A stretch of DNA of 64,000 nucleotides. Source: Furcasterigmium furcatum (Eukaryota; Ascomycota; Sordariomycetes; Glomerellales; Plectosphaerellaceae). The stretch covers positions 1,552,961-1,616,960 of the forward strand of contig BCIA01000006.1 in the NCBI GenBank assembly GCA_001599815.1. Reading direction: 5' to 3'. The notes beneath the pieces were generated by a model. It worked only from the letters and a program-made list of their open reading frames with translations. It ran no database searches and was not told the DNA's origin. Shown here piece after piece: positions 42,093 through 54,979 of the stretch (positions within the stretch are counted from its first letter, which is position 1; the number at the start of each line of letters is the position of its first letter). A program made the position numbers and the translations under genes.

Positions 42093-43868
42093 ATGTTGAC
42101 CAGACGAGTAGTGAGTCCGTCTGCGCCCGGCATCATGCGACTCTCTTTGCTAACCCTGGCTTCCACCTCGCAGATCCGCTCCATCATCCAGCTGGCCGCG
42201 GCCGCTGTCTTCACCGTCCTCTTCATCGTCTTCCTCGACCGGAACTTCAGGGTCCTCCCCAAGGCCATCCACAACTACATGCCCCAGCACAACCATGGCC
42301 TCATCGTCACCGACATGACCATCGCCCAGTGCTCCTCCGTAAACCCCTTTGCCTCGTGCAAGCTCGACCCGACAAAGTGGCACCGCGTCGAGAAGGACAT
42401 CTACCTCGGAAAGTCCTGGACCTCCCACGCATACCTACACGTTGCCCGCAAGAAGGAGGAGGACCTGCAAGATGGCGACATGATCGTCCTCGACGTCTCC
42501 GTCGGCAGACGCGACCCGACGACTTCGAACGTCAAGGGCGAGGAGGACACGAATTGGGAGGCTAGGCCCGGCGGCCTCTGGATCAAGCGCACATCTAACC
42601 AGAAGCTCGGCGACTCCAAGGAGACCATCACCGGCGCCGACATCCTCTTCGGCGCAGACGCCGTCGACGCGCGCGACGGCTGGTCGATCGTCGGCACCCA
42701 GCTCCTCGTCAGCACCGGCGACGAGAACCCCTCCGCCTACCTCACAGTGCGCCGCGGCAGCCAGCAGGAGCCCAAGAAGCCGCATCCGCGCATCCCCGAC
42801 AACGGCAAGTTCAAGATCATGCAGCTCGCCGACCTGCACCTCAGCACCGGCACGGGCAAGTGCCGCGACGCCGTTCCCGAGGGCTACCATGGCGGCGAGT
42901 GCGAGGCCGACCCGCGCACGCTCGACTTCGTCGCCAAGATCCTCGACGAGGAGAAGCCCAACCTCGTCGTCCTCAGCGGCGACCAGGTCAACGGCGAGAC
43001 GGCCCCCGACGCCCAGACCGCCATCTTCAAGATCGCCCACCTCCTCATCAAGCGCAAGATCCCCTACGTCGCCATCTTCGGCAACCACGACGACGAGGGC
43101 GCCCTCAGCCGCAGCGGCCAGATGTCCATCCTCGAGTCCCTCCCATACTCCCTCTCCCGCGCCGGTCCCGCCGACATCGACGGCGTCGGCAACTACTATG
43201 TCGAGGTCCTCGGCCGCGGAAACACCGACCACTCGGCCCTGACCATATACCTCCTCGACTCGCACGCCTATTCGCCCAACGAGCGCGTCTACAAGGGATA
43301 CGACTGGATCAAGCCCAACCAGATCGCGTGGTTCAAGGAGACGGCCCAGGGCCTCAAGAAGAAGCACAAGGAGTACACGCACACCCACATGGACCTGGCC
43401 TTCGTCCACATCCCGCTGCCCGAGTACCGGGAGAAAACGAACCCCAGGATGGGGTCGTGGAAGGAGGTCGTCACGGCGCCAAACTTCAACTCCGGCTTCC
43501 GCGACGCGCTGGTCGAGCAAGGCGTCGTCATGGTGAGCTGCGGACAGTGAGTACCACCATTAACTGCCACGCATTTGTATTTCTGAGCTAACATCGTGTC
43601 TAGCGACCACGCCAACGACTACTGCGCCCTCTCTAAGGACGACAAGGACCAGCCGGCGCTGTGGATGTGCTACGGCGGCGGCGTCGGGTTCGGCGGCTAC
43701 GGCGGCTACGGGGGCTACCACCGCCGCGTGCGCCTCTTCAGCATCGACACGAACCAGGCGCGCATCCGGACGTGGAAGCGCCTCGAGTACGGGGACATCG
43801 AGAGCCGCATCGACGAGCAGATCATCGTCGACGCGGGCCGCCCCGTCGCGCCGCCGGAGAAGGCGTAA
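42093..43868 (+). CDS. Calcineurin-like phosphatase, Dcr2-like
   Basis: This is a metallophosphoesterase related to yeast Dcr2, a phosphatase that promotes G1 progression and opposes the unfolded protein response by acting on Ire1. Exons are 42093-42110, 42174-43546 and 43604-43868, giving 551 residues. The first exon is only 18 nt (MLTRRV); the 63-nt intron after it has GTGAGT, GCTAAC and CGCAG signals and no in-frame stop, so a reader could miss it. A membrane helix follows (SIIQLAAAAVFTVLFIVFL). Metal-site motifs are intact: MQLADLHL, VLSGDQVNGE, IFGNHDDEG, LAFVHIPLPEY and VSCGHDHAND (across intron 2). The protein is probably a type II membrane protein with its catalytic domain in the lumen or outside. 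Confidence 0.92.
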
Positions 43869-44716
43869 TTCTCGCGGCCTTATTTACTACAGGACACGAA
43901 ATCAACCCCCTCGCTGAAAAGGGGCCAACAAACACTATACGGCCGAAAAAAGGAGTCCGTCGGTTGGATTGACCGGGGCAGGGAGAGCCTCATACATGAC
44001 CATATACCACTTTACTTATGAGAGGACTGGCGGCCGGCAATGCAGAACGGTTGCCCGCCGGAACAGACGGATGGGAATAAACGGGGGGATCAGGGTCCCC
44101 CGGAGCGAAGACCCGCGAGGAGCTCTCGCTGGAATGAATACCCTCGGCGCGGCGTGCTGGGAATCGGGATTTGGCTTTTTCCTAATATGAGTTATTCCTA
44201 ACGCTGAGGTTGTCCGTGATGCTTAACAGTGCTTGATCTGCCGGACCATGGGGAGGTGTCATCAGGGGTGGATGATACCCCCCGCTTGCGGTGTCGAAGT
44301 CGAGTCTTGCGGCTTACGTGAGGTTATCTGCTGACCTACACGCGGACGAAGGAAGCGAGAAGAAGAACTTGGGGTCGATTGAAGCTAATGCAAGTGGTGA
44401 GATGCTTGTTTTGGTAGCGGTGATCCTCTTCAGGGGTTGCCGCATCGTCGTATTTCTCCTCGACTTTCACAAAATATGCTGGTGAGCGGTTGCCTTTCGT
44501 TGCCCTGAATGATGGTCTTTTCGCTGTGGCCTGGGTGAAGATGAGTGTTGCCCATCAGGCCAGTCGTCTGAGGCCATCGTGAGTGCAAGGCCCGTCACCA
44601 AGATCACCGACGATGAACCCCTGGACTCGAGATGAAACCCATTGCTCTCTCTTTCGCAATGCAAATAAATACTCATACATCATGAAACCCTCATGTTCTC
44701 ACATCAATCACTTCCC
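43869..44716. other. Convergent intergenic region
   Basis: This separates the 3' ends of the phosphatase and glutathione transferase genes. I see no gene and no clear repeat. Confidence 0.4.
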
Positions 44717-45520
44717 CTATTTCTTCGCGTCGTCCTTCATCCCGCTCTGCACCCACGCCCTCGACGCGCCGGCCTTCTCGTCAAGCTCCGCCTCGGTCAT
44801 CTTCAGGTGCTCAAAGGCCGTGTGCGGCTTCGGCACATTCCGTCCCTTCTCGAACCCAGGCCTCTCCAGCAACTTGAACAGCCAAGCCTTGACAGCGGGG
44901 AACTCGTCAATGTCGAGGCCCGCCCAGCGCGACGACGCAACCCACCCCCAGCACGAGATGTCCGCGACGGTCAGGCGGTCGCCGACGATGAAGCCCGAGG
45001 TCGACTTCTGGAGATGCGTGTCGAGGGTGCGGTACAGCCTCCTCGACTCGTTGACGTAGCGGTCGATGCCGTACTGGATCTTCTCAGGGGCGTAGCGGTT
45101 GAAGTGGTTCGCCTGGCCCTGCATGGGACCGAGGCCGCCCATCTGCCACATGAGCCAGTTTGTGGTCTCCCAGTGCTCTCGGGACCCGGCAGGGTAGGAG
45201 ACGCGGTGCTCGGTGTCGTAGCGGTCGACGAGGTACTGCAGGATGCTGCCGGACTCGAAGATGCGGATGGGGGCGCCGTCGGAGAAGGTGTCAGTGAGGG
45301 CAGGGATACGGCCGTTGGGGTTGATCTCGAGGAACCAGGGCTCTTTTTGGGTGTTCTTGGAGATGTCGATGGCGTGCAGCTCGTAGGGGAGACCAAGCTC
45401 CTCCAGGAGAATGGAGGCCTTGATGCCGTTGGGCGTCTGGCCCGTGTACAGGTGGATGTTGCTCTGAGGGGCGGCCATTCTGACGAGGTGGCGGGCAACC
45501 GAGGTGATTCTGGGGTTCAT
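44717..45520 (-). CDS. Glutathione S-transferase, Ure2/GstB-like
   Basis: This single-exon protein has 267 residues. The N-terminal thioredoxin-like domain reads IHLYTGQTPNGIKASILLEE and then LEINPNGRIPALTD, with the ES motif in IRIFESGSILQYLVDRY contacting glutathione. The C-terminal helical domain includes FIVGDRLTVADISCWGWVAS. Sequence style matches the fungal Ure2p-like class, which detoxifies electrophiles. A second in-frame ATG (MAAPQSN) lies 14 codons in; the first, at 45520, adds a short basic segment (MNPRITSVARHLVR) that could direct mitochondrial import. No cluster partner is evident. Confidence 0.93.
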   Translation of the reverse strand: MNPRITSVARHLVRMAAPQSNIHLYTGQTPNGIKASILLEELGLPYELHAIDISKNTQKEPWFLEINPNGRIPALTDTFSDGAPIRIFESGSILQYLVDRYDTEHRVSYPAGSREHWETTNWLMWQMGGLGPMQGQANHFNRYAPEKIQYGIDRYVNESRRLYRTLDTHLQKSTSGFIVGDRLTVADISCWGWVASSRWAGLDIDEFPAVKAWLFKLLERPGFEKGRNVPKPHTAFEHLKMTEAELDEKAGASRAWVQSGMKDDAKK

Positions 45521-46846
45521 GCACTAAGCGGAAGCGGTCTTTGAGTGGTGAAGAAGTGAGGGCGACGGATGTTGTGAGGCCGGGTTCAGTGAAGTTGGGT
45601 GTTAAGATGAGGAGGATGAGGAGGAATGAAGTCAATGGGAGGACCCAGGGGCAGCTCTTTAAATCATAGATTTCCACTTGCAGAGCTCCTTCCCAGCCTC
45701 TAACCTAGCAGTTTGATAATTCCCGGCTTCCATGGGCAGCTACCCCTCCTCGGCCCCTCGGTTCGTGCCTTCCACTGTCGGTGCCCCATCGAAGCTCCCG
45801 CAGAAGCTGATTAGAAATGCGGCCAGGTCAACAGTGCGCATTGGTAATTGACGTCGACTGTGGGGACCTCGCGAATGACGCAAGACTCGGCCCTCTTGGT
45901 GTTAGTAAGCTCCTTTGACATTCCCGTCCCCCTCAGATTCAGTTCCGTCCTCTGGCATTGATATCCAATGAGTAAGCGTATTAGAGATTGGTGGTTTTGC
46001 CGAGTCCGACGACATCATCTCGTGCGCCCTTCATGTATTCAACTTTTGGGCATTGAGTCTGGCAGGTCATGGACGATTGAGACCAGAGATGCAGCGGGCC
46101 AGGGCAGACCAAATGCCGGCATCCCAGTGTCGCACACCACAAAGGGCATCAAAGCAGAAGACAAGGTAGCGAAGGACTCTTCCAAGGGGAGCAATCAACT
46201 TGTTGTTCTCGGACCGTGCTGAAGCAAGACGCCACAGGCATGGATAGGTGCCGTGAAGCTGACGGTGAACCAATAACGACTCAATGCCCGGCACTGCAGT
46301 TCCCTCTGTCTCAGGTTTCACTGAAACGGCCTCAAAGTTTGTGGTGAAGGCTTCGGCCCTTTGGGTGCAATGCCCGACTGACGGAAGGTCAGGTTCAACT
46401 CGAAGTCCCCCCATCTGGAATCTGGCCAAGAGTGTCATATCTCCCCAGGTTCGCGACAAGTGAGGACTCGTGAACCTCAACAGGGGTTAGAAACAGACAG
46501 TGAGGTAAGCAATTCCAGGTTGTGTGGGGTGCATGGCTCCCCAAATTTCCTCCGTCCATCGTCACAACAGACTTTTGACTTAGGTTTGCGATGCAACGAC
46601 GAAGTTCCATCAAGGAGTTCAGACGGGAAGGAAATGGAAGGCCGCTTACTCATCACGCCGATAAAGGGGAAACGCTCGGACGCCACGCCGATAAGAGAGC
46701 AGGTGACCCACCCAACCCAGGTATCCACCGTAAAACAAACTCCAGTGGCCTCTCCCAAAGTCACAATTCCCATCCTTCGACAACAACTTCAACAATCAAC
46801 CTCCCCTTTGCGCACAGTCCCGCGCATCGCATACACAATCGCCACC
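45521..46846. promoter_or_regulatory. Divergent region between GST gene and BBP gene
   Basis: This 1.3-kb spacer holds both promoters. A frame that enters the BBP gene in phase begins far upstream (46460) but has random composition; the ATG at 46847 has an ideal context (GCCACCATGT). No other element stands out. Confidence 0.45.
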
Positions 46847-48996
46847 ATGTCGTGGAGAAGCCAAGGGATCACCGGATCCAACAACATCCCCCTCGGAAAG
46901 CGCCGCTTCGGGGGCGATGATGATGGCCCCGATGTCGACGGCGCTGTCGACCACAAACGCGGTCGCAGCCCCGAGCCTCGTAAGTTCAACTCCCTTTGGC
47001 TGCCTCCTCGTTCCCAGGCTGACCATCGTGTCCCTATAGGCGCCGAGTCCGATGGCCCGCGACGACGCAAGAAGAGGAACCGCTGGGGCGATGCCTCCGA
47101 GAACAAGGCCGCCGGCCTCATGGGCCTCCCGACCGCCATCGTCGCCAACATGACCAGCGAACAGCTCGAGGCGTACACGCTGCATCTCCGAATCGAAGAA
47201 ATTAGTCAGAAACTTCGCATAGATGATGTGGTTCCCGCCGACGGAGATCGGTAAGTCGATCCCGCCCCCTTGACTGTTCCCCCTTTCTCTAACACGTCGC
47301 AGATCGCCCTCTCCCCCTCCCCAGTACGACAACCACGGCCGACGTATCAACACCCGGGAGTACCGCTACAGGAAGCGGCTCGAGGACGAGCGCCACAAAC
47401 TCGTCGAGAAGGCCATGAAGACCATCCCTAACTACCACCCGCCCCAGGACTACCGCAGGCCCACGAAGACGCAGGAGAAGGTCTACGTGCCTGTCAACGA
47501 TTACCCAGAAATCAACTTCAGTATGATTGCTAACCCTCTAACCCTTCTAACCAAATTGTTTTCCTTTGCTGTTTTTTTTCTTATCCCGATTGGAGCAGGC
47601 CATCCTTGTCATGCATCTCCCATATGCCGTGTCAGGACTGGCCTTGTAAAGACCGGATCCTCCCATCATGCTCTCACTTATGAAACAGAAACTAACACTT
47701 AGCTCTCCCCATGAAGTTGGCTTACTTATCGGACCCCGTGGCAATACCCTGAAGAAGATGGAAACCGAATCCGGCGCCAAGATTGCCATCCGCGGCAAGG
47801 GCTCCGTCAAGGAAGGCAAGGGCCGTTCCGACGCCGCCCACTCCAGCAACCAGGAGGAGGACCTGCACTGTCTCATCATGGCAGACACCGAGGAGAAGGT
47901 CAACAAGGCCAAGAAGCTCATCCACAATGTCATCGAGACCGTGAGTAACCCCCTATTCACCCCTTTTTAAACATGCACTAACTGACTCGCCTAGGCTGCC
48001 TCCATCCCCGAAGGCCAGAACGAGCTCAAGCGCAACCAGCTCCGCGAGCTCGCCGCTCTCAACGGTACCCTCCGCGACGACGAGAACCAGGCGTGCCAGA
48101 ACTGTGGCCAGATCGGACATCGCAAGTACGACTGTCCCGAGCGCCAGAACTACACGGCCAGCATCATCTGCCGTGTCTGCGGCAACGCTGGCCACATGGC
48201 CAGGGATTGTCCCGACAGGCAACGCGGCGCGAGCTGGCGCAACGACGGACCTCCCGGCCGCCCTGCCGCCCGTATCGGTGGCGGCGATGATGTCGACCGC
48301 GAGTACGAGGTAAGCTTCCCATGTCCAACATCCCACCTCCCCCAACAGTACTAACAACCCCTCCAGCAACTCATGCAAGAACTCGGCGGCGGCTCGGCCA
48401 ACGGAGGCCCACCTGCCCGCATCGAAGCCGGCCCCGGCGGCTTTAACAACGACGCCCGCGGTGGCGACGTCAAGCCCTGGCAGCGTGGACCTACCGGCGG
48501 CCCTGCCCCCTGGCGCCAGCGCAACAACGACTCCCACGACGGCCCTCACGGAGGCGGCGGCGGTGGTGGTGGCAGTGGCGGTCCCGCTCCCTGGGCCCGC
48601 GACCGCAACAACCGCGGTCACGACGACCGTCGCGGCGGAGACAACTACTACGGCGGTGGTGGCCGCGACGACCGCGACCGCGGCTACGGCGGCGGACAGA
48701 GCAGTGGAGGTCCTCCCCCCTGGCAGCAGGCACCCGGAACCCAGAACGGATACGGCTCCTACGGTGGCTACGGCGGATATCCCGGCTACGGCGCCCCTCC
48801 GGGCATGGACGCTCCCCCTCCCCCGCCCCCCGGCGCCCCGGGCCTTGGTGCGCCGCCCAGCATCCCCAGTAACCTCAACGACCTCATCCAGCAGTACGCC
48901 GGCGGTGCGGCGCCTCCCCCTCCCCCTCCCTCGGATCACGCTCCGCCTCCGCCCCCGGGAGAGCAGCCCCCTCCTCCTCCTCCCCCCGGTGCTTAG
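46847..48996 (+). CDS. MSL5: Branchpoint-bridging protein BBP/SF1
   Basis: Six exons (46847-46979, 47040-47250, 47303-47520, 47717-47940, 47995-48309, 48367-48996) give 576 residues. BBP binds the intron branch sequence during early spliceosome assembly. The N-terminus has a U2AF-ligand-like motif (RRRKKRNRWGD); a helical region follows (REYRYRKRLEDERHKLVEKA). The KH-QUA2 RNA-binding domain (about 185-285) starts at NFIGLLIGPRGNTLKKMETE, restored by splicing a 196-nt intron. Two CCHC zinc knuckles lie at Cys296-Cys309 and Cys321-Cys334. The C-terminus is Gly-rich and then proline-rich (PPPPPPGAPG type), as in SF1. Intron 1 (60 nt) is in frame and free of stops, so its retention would add 20 residues. 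Confidence 0.95.
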
Positions 48997-51900
48997 GCCG
49001 GCTATCACGGTATGAGGGCTCGGGACGTGGACTAAACACAGGATACGAGAGACGAGCGGCGCGGACGGGCAGGAGACGAGACTGACGAGTAGCGAGGAAT
49101 GACATCGAAAGCCCGACCGGACATTCACTAAGACAGGACGGACAAACGCGCGGACCTAACAAGCAGTGCATTACCCCTGCCAGGCGGTATCGGGGACGCA
49201 AAAAAACCATGTGTGTACTACTAGACTGACCCAGCAGTTTATCCTCTGGCGTAGGACGGAACAGAGTGTACTTTGAATTGATGCTACGTGCCTGTGAGAG
49301 CCGATGTGACGAGTGGGACTGTGTTGGCCAGCCGCTCTATGTGTGATGAATGCGGTATGAGAGCGTTCACGTCCTTCATATCAACGAGAGTAAGTACTCT
49401 TTGGCGAAGGACAGGTTACGAGTGCTGCTGGCAAGTCCCTTGCTGACCCGTCGGAGAGAGAATGGCGTGACAGGAGCGTGTATGACTCAAGCTACCAGAT
49501 CCAACTGGACGCGTCGCCAACACGATGACACGAGAATCCTCCAGTCCTCCCCTTGCTGACCGGACTCCCACAACCACAACCATGTTTTGGCCAGAATGGT
49601 TTCCCGTTGGTGCGAGTGGCAGCCCTTACCCCTGCGTCAGCGCGCTCAGCTTGCGCGCCATCCCGCCAGATCGGGACAGCCTCCTCCACGCTCACCCAAT
49701 TTGGGATTTTCCCACCTCGCAAGCACAACGGCTTCGCCCCTGGACGACGCTCGGGGCCGTTGCTGTGGCCATACATTGGTCCATGCGTCGACTGACATCC
49801 AACGCCATGGGAGCCGGCGACGTATCAAGGCTCGCGATTCGAAGTTCTGTCTTAGTGCCATGCGAACCAACTATTTGCCCTGGAACGAGTTTGGCAGGCC
49901 AGTTAGAAGTGGAAGGCGGCGTTCAGCCCTGGGGTCGCAAGCCACTTGACCTGAGCTTTCGAGGATCGAGTTTCGACAACGTCATCAAAGAACTAGTGTT
50001 CAAACAGGATCGAAAGCTCCCATCAGCGGGAACTACTGACGTGCCAGAGGAGCGGCGTCGGCTCGACTGGATGCCATCCCCAGAAGCGGTGGTAGATGGA
50101 GACCTGAATATCTGCCAACGCATCAAGCGTCTCAACCCGGCGCAGCTGATACCTGCAGATGATAGCTTTTGTCTCAGCGCAGCTGGAGCCCTGGCCAGAG
50201 CTAGAAAAGTCCGGTCCCCGTGGCCTCGGACAGGATCGAATAGACGTCAAAAATGGCACAGCAAGCCTGCGCCGGCCCCTGTCTGTCCGGCCAAGGCACG
50301 TCCAATACCCACAGACAGCCGTGGTAAGACATGGCGCTAATCCCGCACTCACGAAAATCCTCCTAGCGCCGCTTGCGGCCGGTTCCCCTTTTCGTCTTCA
50401 GGGCAGAACTGTCAACGCCCGTTTGCTGAGCCGAGTGTGACCCATTCAGCACGGATCCGTTCTCGCGGGACTTCTCGTTCACGGGTGGGTGTGCTCGTTG
50501 CGTGGAAGGAGAAACAGACAGAGAGCGCTGCACACCCACTGTGACAGGCTCGCACGAGCTCTCCGTCACGTTACCGGCGACTCTCGCCAGAGCAGTTTGG
50601 GTGCTGGCCAATCACCTCCTAGAAACCCCTGCTCTCAGAAGCTCGCTTCCCAGTCGCGGCAATCCTAGCGGCTACCATTGGAGAGAAACAGAGACGCCAG
50701 GCGGCGTTGCCCGAGCTAAGAAGGAGTGTGCAAGACTGTTCGATGGGTCGCCGCCCATTGAAAACCAACTTCATCAGTCCCGCAAGAACATGTAGGCAGC
50801 AAGTTGAACTGCCATTAAGATGTTCACGCTGCCTCACGGGATATGCGGTGGGCCGCATCGCGGACGCCGCAAGTACCGGGTACATGACGAGGCTCGCTGC
50901 AAGCAAACCCAAGATGCCGGGATCTGCGACGTGTGTTAAAGCCACGATCCAGTTTGCGCCAGGGACCCTGGCCCTCTCCGGGCGAGCGAAGAATTCGAGA
51001 AGGGTAACGTGGAGTTTGGCCACACTTGCTCGTCTGGTGCCACGTCACCAGCCTCAATCCACTGATCGGAGCGTCCAGCGGTGAGGCGGGTGTGGCGGAG
51101 TGCCGGCCTGCATCGGTTGCCTCCGCCTCAACGTCGATGGGCTGCAGCCAGAAGAGACGCCGGTTGTGCTTTGCAGCGGGAACCCTGCCTGGAGTGCCAA
51201 GCTCGCCTCTCCCGGGCGGATGTTTCTATCCATAGCATGGCAAGAGGCTGGCGTAAACGCGACGGTCGCATAATCGTCGCCGTCTGCATGCAGGCCTCAG
51301 CTGCTCAAGGTGTCGGTTTCTTTGAAGGTGGAGCCCTGATGCTGTCGGGTCTTCTTTCTGGTGCCTGCGACACCTGACGTCGCTGATCGAGAGGCCGGTT
51401 TGCTTGAAGCCGTCCCGTGTCTCGGGCGGGACGACCCTGGTTGGATTTCGCGCGACTTGCCGCCGGGTCAAGTGATCACATTGACCGGCCTCTGAGTTGA
51501 GCCCTGTCCAGTCGGTGAGTTGCGATGTTCATGTGACCACTGGTCATGTGCTTTGCCGTGGCAGCAGTGTCAGTCGGTGAAATGGCCGCTTTTGAGGCCC
51601 GGAGACGCATGACGGTGCTGGGCAGGCTTCCCACCTTCGCTTGAGCACGTGGGTGCCTCGAGGCTATCGAGTATGATCATCAGCGCAGCGCACTCCCTCA
51701 TGATATCCAGCGCCGGGTATGGAATACACAGGCCCACGACAAGAAGGAGCTATTCGTGACCAAGACCCCACAGGGCGAACGACAAGACCTTCAAGGACAG
51801 GCCATCGAAAACAGAGGCACCTCTCGGCGGCAGTGAACTAAGTCGATTGGTGGCCTGTTCCTTGCGGATAAAGCGAGACATGCAGGTGGAGGGGGATTGT

Positions 51901-54900
51901 CTGAGACCAACTTGATGATTGGATAATAATGAAAGGACTCTGTCCAATCAACCCCCGAAGAAAGGATGGCCTTTCGTTCCCTTCCAAAAACGTCGACCTC
52001 GGCGGGCGAATGGCGACGGCTGCTCGTATGACATTCAGACTCAATGGCGTTTTTGCACTTTCCTCTACCCTCCACTTGGCGGGCGATCTCGACGGAAGAC
52101 GGGCGGCGACGGGCTCGGGCCTCTCTAGTGAGGTGCTTACTGGGAGGATCCCAGGAGCGGGACGGCCAGTCTCTTGGTTTCCGTCGTGGTGGCCACGAGG
52201 TGTGAGAGACAAGATTCTTCTCCGCATTTGGAGCACTGGAGGAACTCTTTGGACTGGGATGAAGCTTGATGTTCGTAGATGCCTCGGTTAGATGAATCAG
52301 CCGCCAAACTGCGTGCTTCCTTGCCTTCTCGGGTGAGTGAGTCCAAGGGTCGAGGCTCAATGCACGACTGCTTCCCCTCCATCGGCGGAGTTGGCCGTGT
52401 ACCCCGGGGGCCGTTAGCTTCTGCGAGGAGGACGACGTGCATGCGGAGATGAGTCGCATCAACCAGTTGGAGAGTCAAGTGAAATGTCGACCGCGTCGCT
52501 GGAGGGGTGAGAATCGACAGTCCATGAGCGAGATCTGATATCGAAAGTCCGTTGGCCAGGACCAGAGGCATTTATTTCCGGGCCGGGGCCGTTGAGTCCA
52601 CCGCTCTGGGGTTGTCGGGTCCGAGTTCCATTGCCCCGTCCCCCTCCATCTCTTTGAAAAGGGTCCAGAGCAACAAGCGCCGTGAGGCCCCGTGATTGAG
52701 GTGGGGTGATTGGGTTGGGTGGATGTGATTGCGACTGTGAATTGGGAAGCGTGCCGATGATGGAGGGTAGGACAGGACTAAGACACCGAGAAACATGGCC
52801 TCTCGGGTGGTGCAGAGCGAGACATGCATGGATCACGATGCTTGGAAGCGGCCGACGACGAACGACGACAAGGGGCGGAGGAGATTTCCGTGGGGGATGC
52901 GGCAGATTATTCCAAGTGAGTCTGTTCGAGAGCTGAAGGGCAATGTTGAGGAGGAGAAAGAAGGTCAAAATGGACCATCACCACGAGAAATGACCTGGCT
53001 ACTAATTTGGTAGCTACCCTCGAATGCCCCTTCCTCGAAGTGCTGGCGATGGTCGATGAAGGAGGAATCGTCCAGAACAGTCCCAGATGGCAAGTGCGGC
53101 CCCTCTCTCCCTTCCCATACCCGCATGCCGGTAAATTTGGCCCCCTCCAACTCTCGACGCCATCATCACCAACTCAACTCAACCCCAATCCCCCGTCACC
53201 ATCACGACAATGGTCAAGATTCCACACCCGTCCAGTCATCCAAACACGCCATCGACGACCACCCTTGTCGCGAGGCATAAGCCATCTTGATTACGACCTC
53301 TTGGCCATCTAGACCGACTCGATCACCTCCCTTCTCTACGCTGGCTTCCCTGAAGATCCCTTGAGCTCGCTCACCACGACCACCACCATGACCAGCCAGT
53401 CCAGTCTGCCTTTTCTGCCTCTGTCAACGATGTCGGTCGCTTAACGGTGGGCCCTGTCCTTGCCGTCCCCATCCACAAGCCCAGATCTCCAACATGTTTG
53501 GACACTAGACAGGGGGTCGACACCCAATGGAAGCATCGAGGAGTCACCTTGGTGCCTCATAGGACAGACCCTATCTGCAGCTTCTGGGGCGGGATTAACG
53601 CGCAGAGTGGCCTGGTGGCGCGTCATCTTGTCTCTCCCGTCTGCGATGGACGGACAGCGACCGACAGAAAGACCAGGAGCGCATTGCGTTGCTGTGGAAT
53701 GTGGGCGAGTGGGCAACTGGTACTCTCGAGATGAAGGGTTTTTGGCCATTCGCTGACCCTGGCTCCAGGTCGGTCCCTCCAAAATGCATGCCCGATGCAA
53801 GGTGCGGCTAGGCGGGCGATGAGTCGACGACAAGACCCCGACCGATATGCGCGTCCCCCTTGTCGGGTGTCCGCTGAGCCCCTCGACGACCCATGCGCCT
53901 GCGTTGTGTGTACTCGGTACTTCCGACGGCCACCTCCAAAACGCCCTCTGGACTGTCTCCCCGACCCGGGGCCACCCCACAATACGGCCCTTCGCCGACG
54001 CTCGTTCGCTCGTTACTCGCTCTTGTCCGCGTCCGGCGACGGGCAAGTGGCACAACCACGGATCCTCTGATCTGCCTCCTCTGGACCTGGGCAACTGGGC
54101 TGCTTGCGTCCTCCATCTTGCTTGCTGCATATGGCCCGCAGCAACGGCCCTGACTACGCCACCGCGCAAAGAATAGCATCTCTTTGCCATGTCCCGTCGT
54201 CTGGTCTCCTGCAGACCCCTGTCCGCGGTCACTGTCCATTCACATTTCGTAGCCGCCGTGGACGCAGACCAGCGCAAAATCTCCCATATACCCGTCCCGT
54301 CACGTCTCCTAGGACGCACCTCCACCACGGCCTCTTCCTTCTTCTAATCTACCTATTCTCCTTGATCTGTATCCCGACCTCCGCCCGTGTCTTTTCCCGC
54401 TCAGCCTTTGCGTAACGCTCTCATCCACCCCTCGTGTAAGCATCATACAGCAAGCCGGCGCAAGCCCTGTACATACACCACCCGACCCTTCCCGTTTCCG
54501 GACACAGATTCAAGAGCTGGTCTTCACGCGGTCTGGCCATCACTCAACATCGACACTTTCTTCCTCTCCCCCACCACACAATCCGATTTTGGACAGCACG
54601 GAAGCGGTTAGCTCCCTCCCGCTCCGGTAATCGAGGTGCGCCCCAAGGCCACCCTCCATCAGAACGCGCCGGCCTTAAACCAAGCCCGCGGATCTCCTCA
54701 TCTACACAGGCATTTCCCGACTGGACGTCGTCCTCTTCACTTCTTCTGGGTCTTGTTCACTATTCCTGTCGTTTTCTTTCTCGACCCAGCCTGTTTCTTG
54801 AGGCTCCTCACCCAGCACTGCCCAGTCTTCGGCGTCGCGTTACACCCAATCTCACAACCTCAACCCTGTCCGCAAGCACACACCACGGAGCCGTCAGCCA

Positions 54901-54979
54901 TGATATTGCGGACCACCCCGGGACAGTAAGAGAGACAGATTATGGTGGACACATCCAACATCAACCCTCCTCAGATACA
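48997..54979. other. About 6 kb without a supported gene
   Basis: I see no convincing protein gene, RNA gene or mobile element here. Open frames of up to 295 codons occur on both strands, but they overlap each other, have random residue composition and lack domains or splice continuity. Base composition is balanced rather than AT-rich, so it is not a heavily RIP-mutated repeat block. The last 900 bp before the methyltransferase-like gene are pyrimidine-rich and look like a promoter and leader, with several upstream ATGs. A long 5' leader, a non-coding transcript or remote regulatory DNA are the main options. Confidence 0.5.

Noticed and set aside
42435..43520. 361-codon frame antisense to the Dcr2-like gene
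   Set aside because: It is rich in Val, Asp, Gly and Leu and arises from GC-rich third positions on the coding strand; the phosphatase frame is clearly the real one.
49525..50340. 271-codon open frame on the plus strand
   Set aside because: No domain, no start context, random composition (many Arg, Pro, Ser, Trp), and several equally long overlapping frames on both strands.
51791..52462. 223-codon open frame on the minus strand
   Set aside because: No recognisable motif or splice partner; looks like a chance frame.
53441..54328. 295-codon open frame on the minus strand
   Set aside because: Composition is Arg-rich and random, and it overlaps multiple frames of similar length; no family resemblance.
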